Source: Pedomonas mirosovicensis (GTDB lineage: Bacteria > Pseudomonadota > Alphaproteobacteria > Sphingomonadales > Sphingomonadaceae). From it: a stretch of 64,000 nucleotides of DNA. Shown piece by piece: positions 54,977 through 63,529 of this stretch. A model generated the notes under the pieces. It had not been told where the DNA came from. It searched no databases and was given only the letters and a program-made list of their open reading frames with translations. A program made the translations under genes and the position numbers. The stretch lies in NCBI RefSeq assembly GCF_022569295.1, contig NZ_JAKFIA010000001.1, positions 2,185,001-2,249,000 of the forward strand. The letters run 5' to 3'. Position 1 is the first letter of the stretch, and each line of letters starts with the position of its first letter.

Positions 54977-56053
54977 TCAGGCGGCCTTGGTGGTCGCCGC
55001 GTTCTTCTTGCGGGCCGCCGCGATCTTCTCCTCGGCCAGGCGGTCCGCCACCGTGGCGGTGGAGAGGCCCTCCTTGTCGGCCTGGGCGAAGATACCCGCC
55101 AGCCGCGCGCCGATGGCCTCCACCTTGGCGATGACCACGGGCTCCTCGAACTGGTTCAGGATCTCATGCGACACGGCGATGATGCCGCCCGCGTTGATGA
55201 CATAATCCGGCGCGTAGAGAATGCCGCGCTGGCGGATGCGCTCGCCGTCCTCGGCGGTCGCCAGCTGGTTGTTGGCCGCGCCGGCAACGATGGAGACGTT
55301 GAGCTTGGCGATGGTCTCGGCGGTCAGCACCGCGCCCAGCGCACAGGGGGCCAGCACGTCCGCCTCGACCGACAGGATCTCGCCAAGGCCAACCGCCTTC
55401 GCGCCCCACGCCTCGACCGCGGCCTGAACCCGGTCCTGCGCGATGTCGGTGACGATGAGCTTGGCGCCGTCCTTGTGCAGCATGGCGCACAGGTGGCGGC
55501 CGACATTGCCCAGGCCCTGCACCGCAACGGTGAGGCCCTCAAGCGAGTCCTTGCCCAGCTTGTGGCGCACCGAGGCCTTGATGCCGGAGTAGACGCCAAG
55601 CGCGGTGTAGGGGCTCGGGTCGCCGCCCTTGCCCGGCTCGGTGCTGAGGCCGCTGACGTGCGGGGTTTCCTGACGGATGACCAGCATGTCGGCAACGCTG
55701 GTGCCCACGTCCTCCGCCGTGATGTAGCGGCCGCCCAGGCTGTGGATCGCCCGGCCGAAGGCGCGCAGCAGCGCCTGGCGGTCATAGCTGCCTTCCGGCG
55801 CGATAATCACCGACTTGCCGCCGCCCAGCGGCAGATCGGCCATGGCGTTCTTGTGGGACATGCCCTTGGAAAGTCGAAGCGCATCGCGGATCGCCTCTTC
55901 ATCGCTGGCATAACGCCACATGCGGCAACCGCCGGCCGCCGGGCCAAGCGCGGTTGAGTGAAGGGCGATGATCGCCTTGAGACCGGTCTCGGCATCCTGA
56001 ACGAACACGACCTGTTCATGATTGCTGAAATCCGCGGCGGAGAAGACCGTCAT
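54977..56053 (-). CDS. Leucine (branched-chain amino acid) dehydrogenase
   Basis: 358 residues of the Glu/Leu/Phe/Val dehydrogenase family. Seen: ALGPAAGGCRMWRYASDEEA, the catalytic lysine region SHKNAMADLPLGGGKSVI, the Rossmann motif VAVQGLGNVGRHLCAMLHKD, and LAPCALGAVLTAETI. It deaminates leucine, valine or isoleucine to 2-oxo acids with NAD. ATG at 56053 (MTVFSAADF) is preferred over 56080. It feeds the 2-oxoacid dehydrogenase encoded at 58951-62354. Divergent from an Lrp-family regulator that probably controls it. Leucine preference is inferred; phenylalanine or valine are alternatives. Confidence 0.9.
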   Translation of the reverse strand: MTVFSAADFSNHEQVVFVQDAETGLKAIIALHSTALGPAAGGCRMWRYASDEEAIRDALRLSKGMSHKNAMADLPLGGGKSVIIAPEGSYDRQALLRAFGRAIHSLGGRYITAEDVGTSVADMLVIRQETPHVSGLSTEPGKGGDPSPYTALGVYSGIKASVRHKLGKDSLEGLTVAVQGLGNVGRHLCAMLHKDGAKLIVTDIAQDRVQAAVEAWGAKAVGLGEILSVEADVLAPCALGAVLTAETIAKLNVSIVAGAANNQLATAEDGERIRQRGILYAPDYVINAGGIIAVSHEILNQFEEPVVIAKVEAIGARLAGIFAQADKEGLSTATVADRLAEEKIAAARKKNAATTKAA

Positions 56054-56247
56054 TGATGCACTCCAATATGGGTTTGGCACGCTGGCGCCGGACGGTGAAG
56101 CGTCCTCCCCGACGCCATGGCGCCGCCCGGCTCTTCCAGCGCAGCCATAATAGGCTCAGGCCCGGTTGAATTCCATTTCGATGTCTGTTGTCCGGTGGAC
56201 ATAAAAAGCATAGTTTCTTCTCACCCGCGCAAGAAAAAGAAGATTCT

Positions 56248-56724
56248 ATGCCCGAGAAACTGGACGCCATCGACAGGCGCATTCTCCACATCCTGCAGGA
56301 GGACGGCAGCCTCTCGGTCGCGCAGGTGGCCGAGCACGTCGGCCTCTCCCACGCCCCCTGCTGGCGGCGCATCCAGCGGCTGGAGAAATCCGGCGCGATC
56401 AAGAAGCGCATCGCCGTGCTCGACCGCGAGGAAGTGGGCTTCGACGCCATGGTGTTCGTGCTGGTGAAGCTCTCCGCCCAGGGCCGCGCCCAGGTGGCCG
56501 AATTCGCCGACGCCGTGCAGCGCTTCGCGGAAGTGCAGGACTGCCACGTGTTGCTGGGCGACGTGGACTTCATCCTCCGCATCGTCACCCGCGACATCAA
56601 GGCCTACGAGCGCTTCTTCTACAACCACCTCTCCAAGCTGCCCGGCATCCAGGAAATCCGATCCTCCATGGTGCTGACGGAGGTGAAACAAAGCTACAGC
56701 CTGCCGATTTTGACGGAGGGGTGA
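56248..56724 (+). CDS. Lrp/AsnC-family regulator beside leucine dehydrogenase
   Basis: 158 residues. N-terminal HTH: LDAIDRRILHILQEDGSLSV, AQVAEHVGLSHAPCWRRIQR. C-terminal RAM/ACT-like ligand domain: FVLVKLSAQGRAQVAEFADA, VQDCHVLLGDVDFILRIVTR and SSMVLTEVKQSYSLPI. ATG at 56248 (MPEKLDAIDRR) is the family start; a longer frame to 56188 is less likely. It is divergent from the dehydrogenase with a 194-base gap. Confidence 0.92.
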   Translation: MPEKLDAIDRRILHILQEDGSLSVAQVAEHVGLSHAPCWRRIQRLEKSGAIKKRIAVLDREEVGFDAMVFVLVKLSAQGRAQVAEFADAVQRFAEVQDCHVLLGDVDFILRIVTRDIKAYERFFYNHLSKLPGIQEIRSSMVLTEVKQSYSLPILTEG

Positions 56725-56815
56725 GCGGGGCGCCTCCCTCAGCAAGACCGTGCCCGATTCCTTCAACGCCGCAGGAGATCAACGCCCGGTTTGAAAACGC
56801 CCACGATCTCACAGT

Positions 56816-57559
56816 CTATGCTTTGCGGCGATTCTGTGGGCCTTTCTTTCTACCGAGACAGATACTCGCTGCACCGCCCATCCCAGCAGCAAGCAGCATA
56901 AATGTCGCGGGCTCTGCGACGGTTCTGTGAGCAACGAGCCGAATGTTGTCTATATAGCCTCCGGCGCTATCCAGTATTCCCCCAGATCGAAAGGCAATAG
57001 AGAATTCGTCTCCGACCCCGGCCCCTTGAAAAGATACCGTTCTTTCGGTCCACACTGTATCAAATAAAGGAACTGGCTCTGGACTTGGCTGTCCAGGCTC
57101 GGGCTCAGGTACAAAAAAGCCACTTTCGGATACTTGGTCTACTAAAACTTCAATATTTGCACGCCTTACATAAATCTCCACTTTGTTGCTACTCTCTTCA
57201 ACGCCCGGCTGAGGCGAGTATGCATAAGTAAGCTCGAAAGTCACCTCTACTCCGGACCCCCCAAGCTCAAGCAAAATCTGGTTTGGCGCATCGTTCTGAT
57301 TGTCAATCTGGATATAATGAGGAGGAGATAGCGGCGACCCTCCCGTCATACGATTATGAACAATAGCAGAACCATTCAAAGTAAGACCGAATGGCTGGCT
57401 GCCAGGAGCTTCGTTTGGAAAAACGCTATGCACTCCGATATCAATCGTATCAAAGCCAGAATAATATATGAGAGTCGGATTATGAATGGATGCATAAGCA
57501 TCCCATGGCAACATTGACGCGGAAACGAAAACACACCGCGATATCCATTTATTAAGCAT
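56816..57559 (-). CDS. PEP-CTERM-like secreted protein
   Basis: 247 residues. A signal peptide (RCVFVSASMLPWDAYASI) is followed by a beta-rich region (LIYYSGFDTIDIGVHSVFPN, ELTYAYSPQPGVEESSNKVE) and a Pro-rich linker. The C-terminus AEPATFMLLAAGMGGAASIC with tail GRKKGPQNRRKA is a PEP-CTERM-like sorting signal, with AEP replacing the usual PEP. ATG at 57559. It is 26 bases after the preceding THxN gene on the same strand, so it is co-transcribed. Codons are visibly AT-richer than the neighbouring metabolic genes, which suggests transfer. Confidence 0.82.
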   Translation of the reverse strand: MLNKWISRCVFVSASMLPWDAYASIHNPTLIYYSGFDTIDIGVHSVFPNEAPGSQPFGLTLNGSAIVHNRMTGGSPLSPPHYIQIDNQNDAPNQILLELGGSGVEVTFELTYAYSPQPGVEESSNKVEIYVRRANIEVLVDQVSESGFFVPEPEPGQPSPEPVPLFDTVWTERTVSFQGAGVGDEFSIAFRSGGILDSAGGYIDNIRLVAHRTVAEPATFMLLAAGMGGAASICLGRKKGPQNRRKA

Positions 57560-57585
57560 ATGAGCCTCCCTATCGGACAATTCGA

Positions 57586-58386
57586 TTAACGACAGCGACC
57601 CAATGCAAGATTTTTTAGTTCGTCATTTCTAACGCCGACGGCAAAAGCAAATCCCAGGCCAACAATCCCTGAAACCAAGAGGCCCAAAGACGCCGGTTCT
57701 GGCACCTGCCGGGCGGCGATTAAGACGGTGGTCGGCAAGAGCGACGGTCTATTTTCCTCAGTCAGGAAGACAGCCTCATCCAAGGGATCATTATCCACGT
57801 TCTCAAAAAAACCTTGGGCACCCGTGAAGCTATCGAAGTCAAACCCTATGGAGAAGGTGTAGATGAAGTTCTCCACCTGGAAATCAAATGACAAATCTTC
57901 CGGATTTCTTATAATAAGAACATCGTCACAGACTGATACGGAGCGCGGCGGACAGGGCTCGCCGTTCGGCGTCTCGTCGAAGTCAATAAAAAAATGCCTA
58001 ACAACTTCCAGACTGACGTCCTCTCCTTCAGGCATAAGGGCAACATCAATCACCAAATCCGTGCTTTCGAGAAATGGCGAGAAGATAGGGAAGTTGTTGT
58101 GAGTAACAGTTATTCCGGGCGCACCAAGATTCACATTTGGGCGGACTGTGCCGGAAACAACGCGCGTTAGCCGCAACTGGCTGAGCGCACCAGCATCTCC
58201 GGTCCCCCACTCCAGAACGTCCTCGTTTCCTTCGATGAAGTAAACGACTTCATCTGGATTCCAATTTTCCCATCTGGATTGGAGCGTGTAATCCCACTCG
58301 GAGACCAAAGCAGCCTCTGCAACGACAGGCGCAGCAGAAAAAACACCCAAAAGCAAAGCCATTTTCATTATCTTCTTTGAGAGCAT
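57586..58386 (-). CDS. THxN-family PEP-CTERM protein
   Basis: 266 residues. Signal peptide MALLLGVFSAAPVVAEAALV, beta-rich body, and the THxN motif in GITVTHNNFPIFSPFLESTD. The sorting signal is VPEPASLGLLVSGIVGLGFA with a short basic/polar tail (VRNDELKNLALGRCR). ATG at 58386 is preceded by GGGGAGGCGAAAA. It is presumably cut by an exosortase encoded elsewhere. A sigma-54 promoter lies upstream. First gene of a two-gene PEP-CTERM operon with low GC content. Confidence 0.9.
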   Translation of the reverse strand: MLSKKIMKMALLLGVFSAAPVVAEAALVSEWDYTLQSRWENWNPDEVVYFIEGNEDVLEWGTGDAGALSQLRLTRVVSGTVRPNVNLGAPGITVTHNNFPIFSPFLESTDLVIDVALMPEGEDVSLEVVRHFFIDFDETPNGEPCPPRSVSVCDDVLIIRNPEDLSFDFQVENFIYTFSIGFDFDSFTGAQGFFENVDNDPLDEAVFLTEENRPSLLPTTVLIAARQVPEPASLGLLVSGIVGLGFAFAVGVRNDELKNLALGRCR

Positions 58387-58854
58387 TTTTCGCCTCCCCA
58401 CGCCCCCCTTCCGTTGCAATAAAGCCCCATGGGCAAGGCAGCAAAAAACATACCAAAAAAGTAAATCATTAATAACAGTCAGATTATTTTTCATGAAAAT
58501 GTTTTATAAGCGAAATACAGTAAAATTATCCGACGACGGATTTCCAGAATTTCTATAATTAATAAAATTTTATCTGAAGCATCACCAACCACAACAAAGA
58601 TGAATATTCGCGCAAATATGAAATTCACCTAGGAAATTAATTACCGCACGACAGGATAAAGACTTCGAACCACAGCCTTCACAGAAACCGGAAGGATGCC
58701 GCAAAAACTGCGCTCTCCGCTTTATCCCGGCCAAGACCAAGCGTGGAGTCATACCCTTGAGGGGGGGCCATGAACCCTCAGAGAGTGCCGAGCGCCCCGA
58801 TGTAAAGCGCAGACTTCATCCGGACTGCCAGAGAGTCTTACCTCGAAGCGGAAT
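58387..58854. other. Gene-free AT-rich region
   Basis: No gene is seen between the THxN start and repeat copy I. It is strongly AT-rich at 58440-58640 and contains the sigma-54 site; the upstream part would be where an activator such as PrsR binds. A degenerate palindromic-repeat half may be present around 58754-58800 (CTTGAGGGGGGGCC). Confidence 0.5.
58440..58455 (-). promoter_or_regulatory. Sigma-54 promoter for the THxN PEP-CTERM operon
   Basis: Minus strand TGGTATG-TTTT-TTGCT, reading from 58455 to 58440. The -24 GG and -12 GC are 10 bases apart as required; two of the twelve consensus positions differ. It lies about 54 bases before the ATG, the same position as the promoter at 25222. 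Confidence 0.72.
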
Positions 58855-58936
58855 AGACGGGCGCACCGGCCCGTGACGAATGCGGCCCGAAAAACGAATG
58901 GGGGCGTGGGGGTCTGAGCCCCTGCAAAGAATCCCT
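58855..58936. repeat. Dispersed palindromic repeat, copy I (right half)
   Basis: Downstream of the E2 gene stop. Inverted unit: GCGGCCCGAAAAACGAATGGGGGC then a hairpin GGGGTC / GAGCCCC (58910-58923) and TGCAAAGAATCCC. The left half is decayed. Confidence 0.68.
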
Positions 58937-58950
58937 AAAAAGCGAAGCGC

Positions 58951-60210
58951 TTACCCCGCCCAGTTTTCCAGATGGCTCACGAACGCGGAGAGCCATGCGT
59001 TGGTCTGGAAGCCGTCGAGCACGCGGTGGTCGATGGTGAGACTGACGTAGGCCATGGGGCGGATGACCATGGCGTCGGAGCCGTCGATCTCGCGCACCAC
59101 CACCCGCTTTTCCAGCTTGCCGATGCCAAGGATGGCCGACTGGGGCTGGTTGATGATGATGGGGGCGGCGAGCAAGCTGCCGCTGGTGCCGTGGTTGGAG
59201 ATGGTGAAGGTGCCGCCCTGCACGTCGGCGGGCTTGAGGGCACCCACGCGGGCGCGGTTTTTGATGTCCTCAAGGCGGCGGGCGATGCCGAAGAGGCTCA
59301 GCTCCTGCGCCTTGTGGACGACGGGGACGATCAAACCCTTGTCCTCCAGCGCGGTACCGATGCCGATGTTGATATCGGAGAAGACCTCCAGCCCGTGCTC
59401 GTGAAAGCGGCTGTTCACCTGCGGGACGGCGCGCATGGCAGCGACTGAGGCCGCGATGAAATAGGCGGTCAGCGTGAGGTCCGCGCCCTGCGCCTGAAAC
59501 TCGGCGCGGCGTGCCTTGCGGTCGGCGAGCACGCGGGTCAGGTCCATCTCGAACAGGGCCGTCACATGCGGCGCGGTCGAGACGGAGCGGACCATGTGCT
59601 CCGCGATCGAGCGGCGCATGCCGTCGTGCGGGATGAGGGTGCTTGCGCCGGGCTGGGACGGCGCGGGAGCCGGGGCCGCTTGCGGCCGGGCTTGCGTGGG
59701 GGCCGGTTGCGGCTCGGCCTGGCGGTCGAGGTAGGCCAGCACGTCCTCCCGCGTGATGCGCCCGCCCCGGCCGGTGCCGGAAATGAGCGCCGGGTTCAAC
59801 TCATGCTGCAACAACAGGCGGCGCACCGAGGGGCTGAGGCGATGCTCGTGGCCGTTCGGCTGGACTGGCTGAGCGGCCGCGGACCCGGTGCGGCTGGCAT
59901 CATCGGCGGCGGCGGTGGGCAGGTCGGTCGCGCCCGAGTCCTCGCCGCTGTGCGCTTCCACCCGCGCGATGCGGATGAGGCCAAGGCGCTGGCCGGAAGC
60001 CACGGTCTCCCCCGCGTGCATCGACACCTCGGCCAGCACGCCGCTGGCGGGCGCGTTGACCTCCAGCGTCACCTTGTCGGTCTCCAGCTCGGCGATGGGC
60101 TCGTCCTCCGCCACCGGGTCGCCCACGCTTTTCAGCCAACGGATAAGCGCCATGCGCGTGCCTTCCGGCTGGTCGGACGGCGCGAGGATTTCAATGCTGG
60201 TGCCGGACAT
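58951..60210 (-). CDS. Branched-chain 2-oxoacid dehydrogenase E2 (acyltransferase)
   Basis: 419 residues. One lipoyl domain (residues about 1-80) with the lipoyl lysine in AELETDKVTLEVNAPASG, a Pro/Ala linker, a peripheral-subunit-binding domain (LSPSVRRLLLQHELNPALIS, GTGRGGRITREDVLAYL), a second linker, and the catalytic domain ending with YVSLTIDHRVLDGFQTNAWL, where His and Asp of HRxxDG are catalytic. ATG at 60210, preceded by GAGGAAGAAGCC. It is 26 bases after the E1 stop in the same operon. A pyruvate or 2-oxoglutarate E2 is less likely because the gene follows a branched-chain type fused E1. Confidence 0.92.
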   Translation of the reverse strand: MSGTSIEILAPSDQPEGTRMALIRWLKSVGDPVAEDEPIAELETDKVTLEVNAPASGVLAEVSMHAGETVASGQRLGLIRIARVEAHSGEDSGATDLPTAAADDASRTGSAAAQPVQPNGHEHRLSPSVRRLLLQHELNPALISGTGRGGRITREDVLAYLDRQAEPQPAPTQARPQAAPAPAPSQPGASTLIPHDGMRRSIAEHMVRSVSTAPHVTALFEMDLTRVLADRKARRAEFQAQGADLTLTAYFIAASVAAMRAVPQVNSRFHEHGLEVFSDINIGIGTALEDKGLIVPVVHKAQELSLFGIARRLEDIKNRARVGALKPADVQGGTFTISNHGTSGSLLAAPIIINQPQSAILGIGKLEKRVVVREIDGSDAMVIRPMAYVSLTIDHRVLDGFQTNAWLSAFVSHLENWAG

Positions 60211-60236
60211 GGCTTCTTCCTCCCCCATCCTGTCGC

Positions 60237-62354
60237 TCAGAAACGCACCATGTCGTCGATCTTGGCGGCAATCTGCTCCGCGCTCGGCACGGCGGCCTCC
60301 AGGAGGATCGGATTGTGAGGGCTGGGGATGTCGGGCATCGTCAGCCGCTCCAACGGCGCATCCAGATCGAGGAAGCATTCGCGGCCCACGACAGCGAGGA
60401 TTTCCGCGCCGAAACCGGCGGTGCCATTGTCTTCATGCACCACGAGGCAGCGGTGGGTGCGGCGGACGGAGGCGACGACCGCCTCGCTGTCCCACGGGCT
60501 GAGGGTGCGAAGGTCGATGACCTCGACGCTGCGGCCAGATTCCTTCGCCACCATGTCGGCCGCCTGCTCGCAGCGCTCGACCATCGCGCCCCAGGTGACG
60601 ACGGTGATGTCACGGCCCTCGCGCACGGTCTTCGCCTTGCCGAAGGGGAGCACGTAGTCGTCCCCCGGCCAGGGGCGGCGGGCCCAGCCGTGGTCCAGCA
60701 TGGCGCGGTGCTCGAAGAAGATGACCGGATCGTTGCCGCGAAGGGATGCCCGCAGCAGGCCGACGGCATCCTCGGCGTTCGACGGCACGGCGACGCGCCA
60801 GCCGATGGCATGGACGAACTGCACCTCGTTGGTCTGGCTGTGCCACGGATCGCCGCACTTGAAGAAGCCGCCCGGCATGCGAACGACGATGGGCGCGGCG
60901 AAGCGGTTGCGGGTGCGCCAGCGCAGCGTGCCGCAATCGTTCAGCTGCTCGACGGCGGGATCGGCATATTTGCGGAACTGGATTTCCGGCACCGGCATCA
61001 GCCCGGCGAGCGCCATGCCGACGGCCCGGCCGATGATGCCTTCCTCCGACAGGCTGGTGTCGAACACACGGGCCTCGCCATATTTGGCCTGCAAGCCCTG
61101 ACTGACCGAGTGGACGCCGCCCTTGGGGCCCACATCCTCCCCGAACAGCACCATGCGGGGGTTGACCGAAAGCTCGTGATCCAGCGTGCGGCGGATGGCG
61201 GCGGCCATGTTGATGCGCGGGCCCGAGGGTTGAACCGTGGCGCTGCCCTTGGGCAGGGTAATGCCCTCCGCCGCAAGGCCGCCTTTGGTTTGCACGGACT
61301 GGATGCCGTGCTCCCCCGCCTCGCTGAACACATGGCGGGTCAGGGTTTTGGGGTCCGGCTGCGGGCGGGCAAGCGCGCGCTCAAGCGCGGCGGCCACATC
61401 AAGGGAGGCGCGCTGCTCGATCTCGTCCCACCCCTCCTCTGCCATGTGACCGGGCACGAGATAGTCCCGCAGGCGGGGCAGCGGATCGCGGGATTTCTCC
61501 TCGGCGATTTCGCTTTCCGACTTGTAGCCCTGCGTGTCCTGCGCCGAGTGGCCGCACAGGCGCGGCACGCGCAGGCGCAGCAGCATGGGCGCGCGCTGCT
61601 CCCGCACGAAGGTGACGGCCTCTTGCGTCAGGCGGGCGGCCTCCTCGGGGTCGGTGCCGTCGCCATCCAGAATCGTCAACCCGCCGAAGGAGGCAAGGTT
61701 CGCCGCGATGTTGCCGCCGGGCGTTTGCAGGTGCGAGCGGACGGAAATGCCGAAGCCGTTGTCCTCGATGTAGAACAGCACGGGCAGCTTCTGCGTGGTG
61801 GCGATGGTGAGCGCGGACCAGAAACCGTTGGTGGCAACCGAGGCCTCGCCGCCCAGCACCACGGCGATGGCGCCCTCATACTCCGCCTCGCCGAGCACGG
61901 TGCGGCGGTATTCGATGGCCTGCGCCCAGCCGGTGGCGGGGGTGTACTGCGCGCCGACGCCGCCGCACATGGGCAGCGCGCTGGGGCCGTTCAGGTTGGG
62001 ATAGTTGAAGACGACGCCGATATCCCGCCCGCCGCTGTAGCCGCCCTCGCGGGCGAGCGGGCCGGCCAGCGCCTCCTCCAGCGGCACGCCGATGGCGAGC
62101 AGCACGGGGCGGGAGCGATAGTAGCCGCAGATGGCATCGTGCCGGTGGGTCAAGCGGCTGCCGAGCAGGATCTGGGCCATGTCATGCCCGCGGGCGGAGA
62201 ACTGGTAGAGCACCTGTTTTTCAGGCACCAGCCGGGTTTCTTCCACCTCGTCCATCTGGCGGGAGACGTGAAGCAGGTAGGCGACCTTCTCCCAGTCAGC
62301 GAGCACCGGCGGCGTGTGGGCCTCCGGGGCCAGAACCTTCTGCGCCTGCGCCAT
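60237..62354 (-). CDS. Fused alpha-beta E1 of branched-chain 2-oxoacid dehydrogenase
   Basis: 705 residues: an E1-alpha-like part (1 to about 360) and a transketolase-like E1-beta part (about 375-705). Alpha: LYQFSARGHDMAQILLGSRL, the TPP region VVLGGEASVATNGFWSALTI to YIEDNGFGISV, where the usual GDG metal motif reads GEA. Beta: GEDVGPKGGVHSVSQGL, SLSEEGIIGRAVGMALAGLM, MPGGFFKCGDPWHSQTNEVQ. It decarboxylates 2-oxo acids from leucine, valine and isoleucine and transfers the acyl group to E2. No E3 gene is in the window. Transcribed first, before E2. Divergent from an Lrp-type regulator. Confidence 0.9.
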   Translation of the reverse strand: MAQAQKVLAPEAHTPPVLADWEKVAYLLHVSRQMDEVEETRLVPEKQVLYQFSARGHDMAQILLGSRLTHRHDAICGYYRSRPVLLAIGVPLEEALAGPLAREGGYSGGRDIGVVFNYPNLNGPSALPMCGGVGAQYTPATGWAQAIEYRRTVLGEAEYEGAIAVVLGGEASVATNGFWSALTIATTQKLPVLFYIEDNGFGISVRSHLQTPGGNIAANLASFGGLTILDGDGTDPEEAARLTQEAVTFVREQRAPMLLRLRVPRLCGHSAQDTQGYKSESEIAEEKSRDPLPRLRDYLVPGHMAEEGWDEIEQRASLDVAAALERALARPQPDPKTLTRHVFSEAGEHGIQSVQTKGGLAAEGITLPKGSATVQPSGPRINMAAAIRRTLDHELSVNPRMVLFGEDVGPKGGVHSVSQGLQAKYGEARVFDTSLSEEGIIGRAVGMALAGLMPVPEIQFRKYADPAVEQLNDCGTLRWRTRNRFAAPIVVRMPGGFFKCGDPWHSQTNEVQFVHAIGWRVAVPSNAEDAVGLLRASLRGNDPVIFFEHRAMLDHGWARRPWPGDDYVLPFGKAKTVREGRDITVVTWGAMVERCEQAADMVAKESGRSVEVIDLRTLSPWDSEAVVASVRRTHRCLVVHEDNGTAGFGAEILAVVGRECFLDLDAPLERLTMPDIPSPHNPILLEAAVPSAEQIAAKIDDMVRF

Positions 62355-62490
62355 GGCTACTCCTCCCCTCCTTTACGGATTATGGGGAGGATTATGCGGC
62401 CGAAGGCCACGCGGTGTCCTTGCATTCCGCTTTACCGGAAAGCCGCCTCATGCAAGGATCGCGCATTCACTAGCCAAGATATGCCGGTTT

Positions 62491-62958
62491 ATGGTGGAAG
62501 ACCTCGACTCCTACGACTGGAAGCTGCTGCGCGCCCTACAGGAGGACTCGCGGCTGAGCCATGTGGAACTTTCGGAGAAGGTGAACCTCTCCCCCTCCCA
62601 ATGCGCGCGGCGGCTGCAACGGCTGGAAGCGCTGGGGGTGGTGCGCGGCTACACCACCATCCTCGATCAGAAGAAGATCGGGCTGGGCCTGACGGCGCTC
62701 GTCCACATCACGCTCGAACGGCAGGCGGAGGCGACGGTGGAGCCGACGCGCCGCGCCATCCTCGCCATGCCCGAGGTGGTGGAGTGCCTGATGGTGACGG
62801 GCGACAACGACTACCAGCTGAAGGTGGTGGTGCGGGACCTGGAGGCCTTCTCCGCCTTCATCAACCAGAAGCTGATGACCCTGCCGGGGCTGCAAACCAT
62901 GCGCTCCAACATCGTGCTCGACCAGATGAAGCCCTACGAGGGCCTGCCGCTGGGGTGA
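62491..62958 (+). CDS. Lrp/AsnC-family regulator beside the E1-E2 operon
   Basis: 155 residues. HTH: LDSYDWKLLRALQEDSRLSH, VELSEKVNLSPSQCARRLQR. Ligand domain: LGLTALVHITLERQAEATVE, VVECLMVTGDNDYQLKVVVR and TMRSNIVLDQMKPYEGLPLG. This resembles BkdR, the activator or repressor of branched-chain oxoacid dehydrogenase genes. ATG at 62491 starts a few residues before the HTH; a longer frame to 62314 is a shadow of E1. The 136-base gap to E1 must hold both promoters. Confidence 0.92.
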   Translation: MVEDLDSYDWKLLRALQEDSRLSHVELSEKVNLSPSQCARRLQRLEALGVVRGYTTILDQKKIGLGLTALVHITLERQAEATVEPTRRAILAMPEVVECLMVTGDNDYQLKVVVRDLEAFSAFINQKLMTLPGLQTMRSNIVLDQMKPYEGLPLG

Positions 62959-62971
62959 GAGCACTTCCTTG

Positions 62972-63035
62972 AGCGGCTTTCTTGCAAGGGGATCCCTGTG
63001 CGCGGAGGCGCACAAAAACCGGACTCCCCTGCAGT
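62972..63035. repeat. Compact palindromic repeat, copy J
   Basis: Between the convergent Lrp and XRE genes. Outer stem CTTGCAAGGGGAT / ACTCCCCTGCAG around the inner hairpin GTGCGC-GGAG-GCGCAC (62998-63013), identical to that of copy G. Confidence 0.78.
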
Positions 63036-63073
63036 GAAAGATGGAAGAAATGAAAGGCTGCGCCCGCCCCGCC

Positions 63074-63529
63074 TCAGGCGGCGGCGGTTTCGCTTTCCTC
63101 GGCGCGCTCGGCCGCCGTCGCGCCCAGATGCTTGATGAGCGTGAGGATATGCTTGCGGGTGCGGGCATCCTCGATGCGGGCGAAGCCGCGCACCAGCTCC
63201 AGCACCTCGCGGTGCACGGACCGGGAGCCGCCCGACGGCTCGGGCGCAAGGGCGGACAGCGCGGGCGAGGGCTGCGGCCGGTGGGCCGGGGCCGATTCGA
63301 CCAGAAACTGCTCCACCGGAACGCCGAGAATCTCGGACAGGATGATAAGCTTGCCCGCCGTCAGCCGATTCGAACCGTTCTCGTACTTCTGAATCTGCTG
63401 GAAGGTGACGCCGATTCGCTTGCCAAGCTCGGTCTGGGTCAGTCCGCTGGCCAGCCGCTGCGCCCGAACGCGCGCCGCGACCTCCCGGTCCAGCTTCAAC
63501 TCAGTTTCCCGTGCCCTTTTGGTTTTCAT
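63074..63529 (-). CDS. XRE-family helix-turn-helix regulator
   Basis: 151 residues. HTH_3 domain at about 15-75: VAARVRAQRLASGLTQTELG, KRIGVTFQQIQKYENGSNRL, TAGKLIILSEILGVPVEQFL, a typical alphaproteobacterial type (GVTFQQIQKYExGxNR). The C-terminal half is variable, with a helical end (RTRKHILTLIKHLGATAAER). It often acts as a general regulator; targets are unknown here. ATG at 63529. Faces the end of the window with no neighbour visible upstream. Confidence 0.93.
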   Translation of the reverse strand: MKTKRARETELKLDREVAARVRAQRLASGLTQTELGKRIGVTFQQIQKYENGSNRLTAGKLIILSEILGVPVEQFLVESAPAHRPQPSPALSALAPEPSGGSRSVHREVLELVRGFARIEDARTRKHILTLIKHLGATAAERAEESETAAA

